Under the pieces are notes generated by a model, which was not told the DNA's origin, searched no databases, and was given only the letters and a program-made list of their open reading frames with translations. Positions 1 to 5,960 of a stretch of DNA of 8,886 nt are shown piece by piece. Numbering within the stretch: the first letter of the stretch is position 1; each line of letters opens with the position of its first letter. The DNA lies in assembly GCA_017416885.1 (NCBI GenBank), contig JAFQAM010000059.1:1-8886 (forward strand). The letters are read 5' to 3'. This DNA is from Clostridia bacterium (GTDB taxonomy: Bacteria > Bacillota > Clostridia > Oscillospirales > CAG-272). The translations under genes and the position numbers were made by a program.

Positions 1-698
1 CCGATTTAACACAAAAATTTGATGATTTTTTCTTTATTTCGGTGGCTGAAAATAACATTTCTGAATATGTAGCCGATTTATGTAAAACAAGATTACCGAG
101 GAAATATAACGAAACTGTTTTTGACGGTATACAAATTATTACACCTCAAAAGAAGGGGGTAAACGGCACTTATAATCTCAATTATGTTTTACAGGAAAAA
201 TTAAATCCCTCAACTGTACAAAAAAATGAATGTAATACTGCAAGAGAAAGAAAAATTCGTCTTGGAGACCGCATTATGCAGATAAAAAACAATTATGAGG
301 CAGAGTGGGAAACCAAAAATGGCGAAAACGGTATGGGTGTTTTTAACGGAGATGTTGGCATTGTTAAGCAGATATATAATGATGAAAAAAGACTTGTAGT
401 AGATTATGGCGACAGAAGCGTAAGCTATCAGTTTTCATCACTTGATGAGCTTGACCATTCTTATGCTATTACCGTTCATAAAAGTCAGGGAAGCGAGTAT
501 CCAATCGTAATAATTCCGCTTAGCAGCTCATGTCCGCCTATGCTTCAAACACGAAATTTAATCTATACAGCGATTACAAGAGCGTCAAGAATGGTTATTA
601 TTGTTGGTGATAAGAATACATTCTTTAACATGATTGATAACGATATGCAACAGATTCGCAATACTTATCTTGAAGCATTTTTAAAGAAGGTTAAATAG
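1..698 (+). CDS. recD2: RecD2-type ATP-dependent DNA helicase, C-terminal part (5' end outside window)
   Basis: This is the C-terminal third of a superfamily 1B 5'-3' DNA helicase of the RecD2/TraA type, which unwinds DNA in repair and recombination in the cytoplasm. The frame is open to the left edge (first full codon at 3), so the GTG at 42 is internal; 231 residues are visible of a family length near 740. Visible motifs are the 'ITPQKKG...GTYNLNYVLQ' stretch typical of RecD2, 'GDRIMQIKNNY' and 'FNGDVG' (SH3-like region), the helicase motif 'HKSQGSEYP' at about 477-503, and motif VI 'YTAITRAS' with its arginine at about 564-587. The Walker A and DEAD-like motifs lie upstream, outside the window. 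The comFC-like gene starts one base after the stop, so the two are co-transcribed. RecD2 next to ComF is a common clostridial pairing. Family assignment is firm; the RecBCD-independent role is inferred from the family. Confidence 0.92.
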   Translation, partial: DLTQKFDDFFFISVAENNISEYVADLCKTRLPRKYNETVFDGIQIITPQKKGVNGTYNLNYVLQEKLNPSTVQKNECNTARERKIRLGDRIMQIKNNYEAEWETKNGENGMGVFNGDVGIVKQIYNDEKRLVVDYGDRSVSYQFSSLDELDHSYAITVHKSQGSEYPIVIIPLSSSCPPMLQTRNLIYTAITRASRMVIIVGDKNTFFNMIDNDMQQIRNTYLEAFLKKVK

Positions 699-699
699 A

Positions 700-1446
700 A
701 TGAAGCTTTTAGATTTTATAAGACGAATGTTTGTTACTCGAATATGTATTCTTTGCGACGAAGCAATTGACCGTGATCAAAAAAGCCCATTTTGTGAGGA
801 TTGTGTCGAGGAGTGGGATAATCTTTTGGAAACACGGTGTAATCGTTGCGGAGAGGATAGGCATACTTGTAACTGCTTGCCACATCTTGTAAGAAAGAAT
901 TTTAAGGTTTGTTGTTGGAGCGTTTTCTATACTCCAAATCATTCTGAGGAAATATCTCTTACTCATCTTTTGGTTTACAGACTGAAATATTCAAAATACA
1001 GAGATTGTATTAATTTTTGCGCAGAGGTTATGAAAAATTCTCTGATTGAATGTTGTAAAAAGCACGGCGTAAATTACAAGGAGTACGCTATTACTTATTC
1101 ACCGAGAAGATTACACAACAGACTTAGATATGAATTTGACCAATCTAAGGAATTGGCTAAAAGAATAGCCTTTCTATTAGGACTTGATTTTGTAGAAGCC
1201 CTGGATAATATTGGACATTCTGAGCAAAAGAAGCTTTCTGCTATTGAAAGACGAAGAAACGCCCAAGAATCATATAAATTAAAGAAGGGCTTTGTTAATA
1301 ATCATAAAAAGTACTTTATAGTTGATGACATTATGACAAGCGGCGCAACACTTGTGTATTGCTCACGGCTTCTTTACGGGGCGGGAGCAACTGATGTTAT
1401 ACCGGTAACATATGCAAAAGATAATTATAAATATAAAGGAGATTAA
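700..1446 (+). CDS. comFC: ComF family phosphoribosyltransferase-like competence protein
   Basis: A 248-residue ComF/GntX family protein, full length for the family (about 220-250). The N-terminus is a cysteine-rich zinc-ribbon region: C16-x2-C19, C32-x2-C35, C47-x2-C50, then C57 and C59. The C-terminal half is a type I phosphoribosyltransferase fold with the PRPP loop 'FIVDDIMTSGATL' at residues 206-218 (D209, D210) and the preceding 'YSPRRLHNRLRYEFDQSKELA' region, quoted here only as a landmark near residues 133-153. ComFC works with the ComFA helicase in moving transformed single-stranded DNA into the cytoplasm; related proteins are also present in non-competent bacteria, so the role here is inferred. 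The start is one base after the recD2 stop, behind a weak GAAGG at 686-690, which suggests translational coupling. No comFA is visible; the upstream helicase is RecD2-like, not ComFA. Confidence 0.9.
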   Translation: MKLLDFIRRMFVTRICILCDEAIDRDQKSPFCEDCVEEWDNLLETRCNRCGEDRHTCNCLPHLVRKNFKVCCWSVFYTPNHSEEISLTHLLVYRLKYSKYRDCINFCAEVMKNSLIECCKKHGVNYKEYAITYSPRRLHNRLRYEFDQSKELAKRIAFLLGLDFVEALDNIGHSEQKKLSAIERRRNAQESYKLKKGFVNNHKKYFIVDDIMTSGATLVYCSRLLYGAGATDVIPVTYAKDNYKYKGD

Positions 1447-1448
1447 AA

Positions 1449-1883
1449 ATGTTAAAAGGAATTCCACAAATTATTTCACCAGAATTATTAAAGGTATTAT
1501 GCGAGATGGGGCATAGTGATCGTATTGTTATTGCAGACGGCAATTTCCCAGCTGAATCAATGGGCAAAAATTCAATTGTAATAAGATGCGATGGACATGG
1601 TGTGCCAGAAATCTTAGATGCTATTTTACAGCTTTTTCCACTTGATACATATGTTGAGAAGCCTGTTAGCTTAATGGAGGTTATGAAGGGCGATAATGCT
1701 AAAACTCCTATATGGGATACATATAAGGAGATTATTGCTAAATACGATCAAAGAGGGGCTGATACAGTAGGAACTGTTGAGCGCTTCAAGTTTTATGAGG
1801 AAGCAAAAAAAGCATATGCAATTATAGCTACAAGTGAAAAAGCCATTTATGCAAATGTTATGCTTCAAAAGGGAGTAATTTAA
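1449..1883 (+). CDS. fucU: RbsD/FucU family sugar mutarotase, FucU-like
   Basis: A 144-residue cytoplasmic mutarotase that would interconvert alpha and beta anomers of a free sugar, L-fucose in characterised FucU enzymes. It resembles FucU more than RbsD: it opens with 'ISPELLKVLCEMGHSD', followed by 'DGNFPAESMG' and a C-terminal 'IYANVMLQKGV', which matches the E. coli FucU pattern recalled as 'KYGNILLKKGV'. Likely active-site residues are H22, D30, R112, Y134 and N136. Length is that of the family (about 140). A strong AAAGGAG at 1435-1441 lies 7 bases before the ATG and overlaps the end of the comFC-like gene. The glycosidase gene follows after 10 bases. No fucose isomerase, kinase or aldolase is in the window, so L-fucose as the real substrate is uncertain; ribose, galactose or another hexose is possible. 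Confidence 0.88.
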   Translation: MLKGIPQIISPELLKVLCEMGHSDRIVIADGNFPAESMGKNSIVIRCDGHGVPEILDAILQLFPLDTYVEKPVSLMEVMKGDNAKTPIWDTYKEIIAKYDQRGADTVGTVERFKFYEEAKKAYAIIATSEKAIYANVMLQKGVI

Positions 1884-1893
1884 GGAGTATTCT

Positions 1894-2982
1894 ATGAGAT
1901 GGAACGAGGAAAGAGCTTGGAAATGGTATAATTCCCATCCATGGATAAGAGGCTGCAATTATATGAGTGCAGACTGTGTAAACAGAGTTGACCAATGGCA
2001 GGCCTTACATTTTGAGGAAAGAATTCAAACCACTGAGGAAGAATTAAAGGTTATGCAAGAATTAGGCTTTAATTCTGTTCGTTTGATATTGGAATATGTT
2101 GTCTGGAAGGAGGAGCACGATAGCTTTCTTGAAAGATTTGAAAGATATATTGCTCTTTGTGATAAATATAATATTTCCTGTATGATAGTATTAGCAAACG
2201 ATTGTATGCCGCCAAAGACCGAGCTTTGGAAAATGCCGTATATTGGTGAACAGCACTATGATTGGGGCTATCACGGCGGCAGAAAGCATTCTCAGCACGG
2301 TGGACATTCCTGTCCTGCACCTCATTATTATTTTGATAGTGAGGAGTACAGAGACGATTACTTTAAAATGGTAGAGGAAATTGTAACCCTCTATAAAGAC
2401 GACAGCCGTATTTTAATGTGGGACTTATTCAATGAGCCCGGAAACAGTAACCGTGAGGATATTACAATGCCTTATCTTGTAAGAATGTTTGAAACGGTTA
2501 GAAAAATAAATCCGTCTCAACCATTGACAGCGGCGGCTTGGTGGTTTGATTTGGATGATTTTCATACAAGCAAGGTAAATCAATTTGCACTTGATAATTC
2601 TGATATTATTACATACCATAATTATAGCAAATATGAAGAGCATATTCAGGTAATTAAATATTTAAAAAAGCTTGGAAGACCGATTATTAATACAGAGTGG
2701 CTTGCAAGATGCACAGGGAATACTGTATTTGATAATTTCCCGCTTTTCTATCTTGAAAATATAGGATGTTATAATTGGGGCTTTGTTGCAGGTAAATATC
2801 AAACATACGAGCCGTATGAAGCTCATTGGAATTGGTATAGAGATGATAAGCATGCGGAAATTGATTTTACAAAATGGTTTCACGATTTATATCGTCCAAG
2901 CCTTCACCCATATGATCCTAAGGAAACAGAGCTAATAAAGCGCTTTTGCGATTTGGCAGACAGAGATTTTAAAATTAAATAA
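1894..2982 (+). CDS. Clan GH-A (GH5-like) retaining glycoside hydrolase, cytoplasmic
   Basis: A 362-residue single-domain TIM-barrel glycosidase. The two catalytic glutamates are clear: E181 (acid/base) in 'WDLFNEPGN' at the end of beta-strand 4, and E268 (nucleophile) in 'INTEWLAR' at strand 7. H242 in 'TYHNYS' and W295 in 'YNWGF' fit other conserved active-site positions of the clan. No signal peptide, carbohydrate-binding module or membrane segment is present, so it probably acts inside the cell on imported oligosaccharides. Database names for such proteins vary (cellulase family, 1,4-beta-xylanase); substrate cannot be read from sequence. A His/Gly-rich loop sits at residues 121-144. The ribosome site AAGGAG at 1882-1887 overlaps the mutarotase stop codon, so the two are coupled. 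A retaining enzyme acting on beta-glycosides would release beta sugar, which the mutarotase could convert to the anomer used next. That pairing is inference. Confidence 0.87.
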   Translation: MRWNEERAWKWYNSHPWIRGCNYMSADCVNRVDQWQALHFEERIQTTEEELKVMQELGFNSVRLILEYVVWKEEHDSFLERFERYIALCDKYNISCMIVLANDCMPPKTELWKMPYIGEQHYDWGYHGGRKHSQHGGHSCPAPHYYFDSEEYRDDYFKMVEEIVTLYKDDSRILMWDLFNEPGNSNREDITMPYLVRMFETVRKINPSQPLTAAAWWFDLDDFHTSKVNQFALDNSDIITYHNYSKYEEHIQVIKYLKKLGRPIINTEWLARCTGNTVFDNFPLFYLENIGCYNWGFVAGKYQTYEPYEAHWNWYRDDKHAEIDFTKWFHDLYRPSLHPYDPKETELIKRFCDLADRDFKIK

Positions 2983-2985
2983 TAA

Positions 2986-3017
2986 AAAACAGTTGCAATT
3001 TTTATTGCAACTGTTTT
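2986..3017. terminator. Bidirectional Rho-independent terminator between the glycosidase gene and ackA
   Basis: A perfect 14-bp inverted repeat (2986-2999 with 3004-3017) closes a TTTT loop. The core is CAGTTGCAA/TTGCAACTG, flanked by A and T runs. On the plus strand it continues into GCTTTTTATT; on the minus strand the A run at 2984-2989 reads as a T run. It starts 4 bases after the glycosidase stop and ends 8 bases before the ackA stop on the opposite strand, so it can end both converging transcripts. Confidence 0.93.
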
Positions 3018-3025
3018 GCTTTTTA

Positions 3026-4279
3026 TTATTTGTTGTTAACAACTGCTTCTGTATCCATAGCAATCATTAATTCCTCGTTTGTAGGAAGAACATATACCTT
3101 AACCTTTGAATCAGGAGCTGAAATTTCAACTGTATTAGGCTGACGAAGAGTTTTTGCATTTACTTCCTTATCAAGCTTAATGCCAAGGAATTCCATGTTT
3201 GTGCAGGCTCTTTCACGAAGCTCCGGATTATTTTCGCCCATACCGGCAGTAAATACAACCGCATCAAGACCGTTCATAGCAGCTGCATATGAGCCAATAT
3301 ATTGCTTTACCTGATATGCAAGTATTTCGGCAGCAAGCTTTGAATTCTTTGATACTCTTGCTTTGCCCTCTTCAGTTGTTGGGCAGGTCTTAAGCTCAGG
3401 ATTAAACTTTCCAAGAATAGCAGCCTCAATATCACGGCTATCTGATGAATATTCAGAAACTCCGAGGAAGCCGCATTTCTTATTCATAAAATCTGAGATT
3501 TCATCAACACTGATGTTGTGCTTCTTCATAATGTATGGTACGATAGCAGGGTCAATAGAACCGCATCTTGTACCCATTTCAACACCTGCAAGTGGTGTGA
3601 AGCCCATACTTGTATCAACGCATTTACCGTTCTTAACAGCAGAGATTGAAGAACCGTTACCGATGTGACATGTCACAATCTTAGTATCAGTAGTACCAAG
3701 AATTTTGTTCATTTCAATTGATACAAACTTATGTGATGTACCGTGAGCTCCGTATCTTCTTACGCCGTCCTTTTCGATGATTTCCATAGGAAGAGCATAG
3801 GTGTATGCTTCAGCAGGCATAGTTTGATGGAATGCAGTATCAAAAACTGCAACCTGTGGAACATTAGGCATTACCTTTTGGCAGCCCTTGATTCCCATTA
3901 AGTGCGCCGGATTGTGAAGCGGTGCGAATTCGCTACAAATATCAATTGTCTTTAAAACATCATCTGTGATAAGACAGCTATCAAAGAAATATGAACCGCC
4001 GTGAACAACTCTGTGTCCAATAGCCTCAATTTCATCCATATCAGCAATACAACCGTATTCCTTGTCTGTTAGGTAGCTAACTACGATTTCTGTAGCAACA
4101 GAATGGTCAGGCATAGCGATTTCCTTAACAACCTTCTTATCGCCTACCTTGTGTGTGATTAAGCTTCCTTCCATACCGATTCTTTCACAGATACCCTTAC
4201 CAAGAACATCCTTAGTAACAGTATCCATTAATTGATACTTAAGTGAAGAGCTTCCTGCGTTTACAACAAGTACTTTCAT
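3026..4279 (-). CDS. ackA: Acetate kinase
   Basis: Reversibly converts acetyl phosphate plus ADP to acetate plus ATP in the cytoplasm, the ATP-yielding step of mixed-acid/acetate fermentation. All family signatures are present: 'VNAGSSSLKYQL' at residues 6-17 (N7), 'GHRVVHGG' at 88-95 (R90), H122, 'VFDTAFHQTMP' at 145-155 (D147), 'YGAHGTSHKFVS' at 176-187 (H179), 'CHIGNGSS', 'EMGTRCGSIDP' (R238), 'FTAGMGENN' at 343-351 and 'TNEE' at 400-403. At 417 residues it is longer than the usual 395-405; the extra is roughly 15-20 residues around 287-312, just after 'DSRDIEAA'. The start is fixed by GGAGG at 4286-4290, 6 bases upstream. It is a single-gene transcript with its own promoter and a terminator directly after the stop. 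The common partner pta is not adjacent. The divergent neighbour is the acetate-using tmcAL. Confidence 0.97.
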   Translation of the reverse strand: MKVLVVNAGSSSLKYQLMDTVTKDVLGKGICERIGMEGSLITHKVGDKKVVKEIAMPDHSVATEIVVSYLTDKEYGCIADMDEIEAIGHRVVHGGSYFFDSCLITDDVLKTIDICSEFAPLHNPAHLMGIKGCQKVMPNVPQVAVFDTAFHQTMPAEAYTYALPMEIIEKDGVRRYGAHGTSHKFVSIEMNKILGTTDTKIVTCHIGNGSSISAVKNGKCVDTSMGFTPLAGVEMGTRCGSIDPAIVPYIMKKHNISVDEISDFMNKKCGFLGVSEYSSDSRDIEAAILGKFNPELKTCPTTEEGKARVSKNSKLAAEILAYQVKQYIGSYAAAMNGLDAVVFTAGMGENNPELRERACTNMEFLGIKLDKEVNAKTLRQPNTVEISAPDSKVKVYVLPTNEELMIAMDTEAVVNNK

Positions 4280-4297
4280 TTTAATCCTCCAATTAAC

Positions 4298-4326
4298 TTG
4301 ACTTTTATAAATTTTTCGTATATATT
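4298..4326 (+). promoter_or_regulatory. Predicted sigma-A promoter of tmcAL
   Basis: A -35 box TTGACT (4298-4303) and a -10 box TATATT (4321-4326), each one base off consensus, are separated by 17 bases. Transcription would start near 4333 and leave a leader of about 64 bases before the tmcAL ATG. Its -35 lies inside the predicted ackA leader, just upstream of the ackA ribosome site, and its -10 shares three bases with the ackA -10. Confidence 0.62.
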
Positions 4327-4352
4327 ATATATGATAAACATTAAAATTTCAA
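4324..4352 (-). promoter_or_regulatory. Predicted sigma-A promoter of ackA
   Basis: Read on the minus strand, a -35 box TTGAAA (4347-4352) and a perfect -10 box TATAAT (4324-4329) are separated by exactly 17 bases. Transcription would start near 4317, giving an ackA leader of about 38 bases, too short for a structured riboswitch. The -10 box overlaps the -10 box of the opposing tmcAL promoter at 4324-4326. Confidence 0.77.
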
Positions 4353-4396
4353 GTGTAAAAAGAAAATAGTGTATTTTTTTCAAGAAAGGAGCTAAA

Positions 4397-5566
4397 ATGT
4401 CTGAAATTGTTGCGATTATAACTGAATATAATCCTTTTCATAACGGTCATAAATATCAAATAGATAAAATCAGAGAACAAATAAAGGATGCTACAATAAT
4501 TGCGATTATGTCGGGCAACTGTGTTCAAAGAGGCGATCTTGCTTTTATAAACAAATATAATAGAGCGCAAATTGCCGTTGAATGCGGTGTTGATGCTGTA
4601 TTTGAGCTTCCTTTTCCGTATTCTTGCTCGACTGCTGAGATTTTTGCAGGGGCAGGCGTGGAAATTGCAAGCAAATTAGGCGCTGATTATTTGTTTTTCG
4701 GTATAGAAAGCGATAGCTTAGAACAAATAGAAAAAATCGCATTTGCCATAGATACAATTGAGTTTGACAGTGAATTGCAGAAGCTGAAGCAAGACGGATT
4801 TTTAAGTTATCCTGTTTTAAGAGAAAAGGCGCTATCAAATTTAGGCTTAAAAATGTCTAATTCTTCAAATGATATTTTAGCAATAGAATATATTCGCGCA
4901 ATTAAAAACAAAGGCTTGGATTTAAAATATAGAGCGATTAAACGAAAAGGCGCTTGTTATAAAAATCTTGAAATATGCGATGTTATGTCGGCAAGCGCTA
5001 TTCGTGAGTCATTTTATAGAAATGGAAATATTTTATCAATGCCCAATAAGGCCACTGATATACTAAACGACATGTTTGAAAATGGCGCAATTAATGATAG
5101 AAACGCAACTAATAGATTTTTACTTAACAGCATTCTTTTGAAAAACCCCGTGGATATAGAAAATATCTTTGATGTGACTGATGGAATGGGGTACTATATT
5201 TATGAAAGTGCCAAAAAATGTAAAAATCCTAATAGGTTCACAGATGATTTATCATCAAAAAGCTTTACTACATCAAGACTCAAAAGAGCTATTTTATATG
5301 CAATTTTAAATTTAAATAGCTTTGATAAATCCCCTAAATATACAACCTTATTAGCAGTAAATGATAAGGGAAAGGCTTTAATTAAGCAAAATAGAAAAAA
5401 GGAAAATATTGTAATATTAACAAAACATTCTGATGCAAGCAAGCTTGATGAAAAGTCAAAAATGCAGCTTGAAAAGTCATTAAAATTAGATGAAATATAT
5501 GAGACACTGTATATGTTGCCAAGCGCACCTGCAAATGCGTATAAGAAAAAGCCATACATTAAATAA
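4397..5566 (+). CDS. tmcAL: tRNA(Met) cytidine acetate ligase (TmcAL, YlbM family)
   Basis: TmcAL activates free acetate with ATP as acetyl-adenylate and transfers it to the wobble cytidine (C34) of elongator tRNA-Met, giving ac4C, which protects AUG/AUA discrimination. The protein has 389 residues (B. subtilis YlbM about 415). The N-terminal nucleotidyltransferase domain carries 'ITEYNPFHNGH' (residues 8-18, with H15 and H18 of the HxGH-type motif), 'MSGNCVQRGDLAFINKYNRA' at 38-57 and 'ELPFPYSCSTAEIFA'. Further family blocks are 'SNDILAIEY' at 157-165, 'IKRKGACYKN' at 181-190 and 'SASAIR' at 198-203. AAAGGAG at 4385-4391, 5 bases before the ATG, supports the start. The gene stands alone between its promoter and a terminator right after the stop, divergent from ackA. 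The biochemical role is established for B. subtilis TmcAL and inferred here by motif match. Confidence 0.93.
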   Translation: MSEIVAIITEYNPFHNGHKYQIDKIREQIKDATIIAIMSGNCVQRGDLAFINKYNRAQIAVECGVDAVFELPFPYSCSTAEIFAGAGVEIASKLGADYLFFGIESDSLEQIEKIAFAIDTIEFDSELQKLKQDGFLSYPVLREKALSNLGLKMSNSSNDILAIEYIRAIKNKGLDLKYRAIKRKGACYKNLEICDVMSASAIRESFYRNGNILSMPNKATDILNDMFENGAINDRNATNRFLLNSILLKNPVDIENIFDVTDGMGYYIYESAKKCKNPNRFTDDLSSKSFTTSRLKRAILYAILNLNSFDKSPKYTTLLAVNDKGKALIKQNRKKENIVILTKHSDASKLDEKSKMQLEKSLKLDEIYETLYMLPSAPANAYKKKPYIK

Positions 5567-5596
5567 AAAATGCTTCGGTTTCCCGAAGCATTTTTT
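5565..5596. terminator. Bidirectional Rho-independent terminator between tmcAL and the DUF378 gene
   Basis: A perfect 14-bp inverted repeat (5565-5578 with 5583-5596) closes a TTTC loop. The GC-containing core TGCTTCGG/CCGAAGCA is framed by A6 and T6, so it reads as a terminator on both strands. It overlaps the tmcAL TAA (5564-5566) on one side and the last two bases of the DUF378 gene (5595-5597) on the other, an extremely compact convergent gene end. Confidence 0.94.
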
Positions 5597-5819
5597 AGTG
5601 TCGTTGATATTCTTCTGTTGTAACATTTTCTCTGAAAAGAAGAGAAATGCACCAAAGGGCGCACAATGCAATCACAACATAAATGATTCTTGCGCCAATA
5701 GCGGTTGAGCTACCGAATATCCAGGCGACGATATCAAAATCAAAAAGTCCTACGCTACCCCAGTTAATTCCACCAATAATTAATAGAGCTAATGCAATTT
5801 TGTCTATGATCATCATCAT
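5595..5819 (-). CDS. DUF378 family small membrane protein
   Basis: A 74-residue protein with two predicted transmembrane helices at about residues 5-26 and 44-63. It carries the DUF378 signature: 'LLIIGGINWGSVGLF' (residues 12-26) followed by 'FDIVAWIFG' and 'ARIIYVVIALCAL'. The C-terminal tail (from about 63) is charged and probably lies on one face of the cytoplasmic membrane. The function of the family is unknown. Three in-frame ATGs occur at the start; the first (5819) is chosen because GGAGG at 5829-5833 is 9 bases away, against 12 for the second. The stop lies in the terminator T run. The gene is divergent from sigK with 141 bases between start codons; whether the two are co-regulated cannot be read from sequence. 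Confidence 0.87.
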   Translation of the reverse strand: MMMIIDKIALALLIIGGINWGSVGLFDFDIVAWIFGSSTAIGARIIYVVIALCALWCISLLFRENVTTEEYQRH

Positions 5820-5833
5820 TTTGAAATTCCTCC

Positions 5834-5949
5834 ATAATTGAACTGTTGTTCATTCATATTTTTAGCATTTTTAAATTGAATATTCAAAAATAGCAGATAA
5901 AAATTTTACCTGACAAGCAAAAATTTAGTAAAAATAAATATATTTTACT
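5834..5949. other. AT-rich divergent intergenic region between DUF378 gene and sigK
   Basis: This stretch must hold the control regions of both divergent genes. It contains a 12-bp perfect palindrome at 5876-5887 (TTGAATATTCAA). No confident sigma-A, sigma-E or sigma-G promoter was found by eye on either strand. Each half of the palindrome could act as a weak TTGAAT -35 box, but no good -10 box lies 16-18 bases further on. No RNA gene is apparent. Confidence 0.45.
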
Positions 5950-5960
5950 GAGGTGATTTT

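Noticed and set aside
42..44. GTG as a possible start of the first gene
   Set aside because: The frame stays open to the left edge with helicase-like residues before it, and no ribosome site precedes it. It is an internal valine codon of a truncated gene.
3363..3668. Plus-strand open frame of 101 codons inside ackA
   Set aside because: It lies wholly antisense to a clear acetate kinase gene and shows no family motif or ribosome site.
5200..5664. Minus-strand open frame of 154 codons across the end of tmcAL
   Set aside because: It is antisense to tmcAL, crosses a strong terminator and overlaps the DUF378 gene in another frame; low-complexity Phe/Ser/Leu content is what antisense AT-rich DNA gives.
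5908..5918. Possible SpoIIID site (core TGACAAGC) upstream of sigK
   Set aside because: Only the GACAAGC core fits; the flanking A/T and purine positions do not match the known consensus, so it is too weak to call.
5901..5925. AAATTTT / AAAAATTT inverted repeat ahead of sigK
   Set aside because: All A-T stem of low stability in AT-rich DNA; no evidence of an RNA structure.
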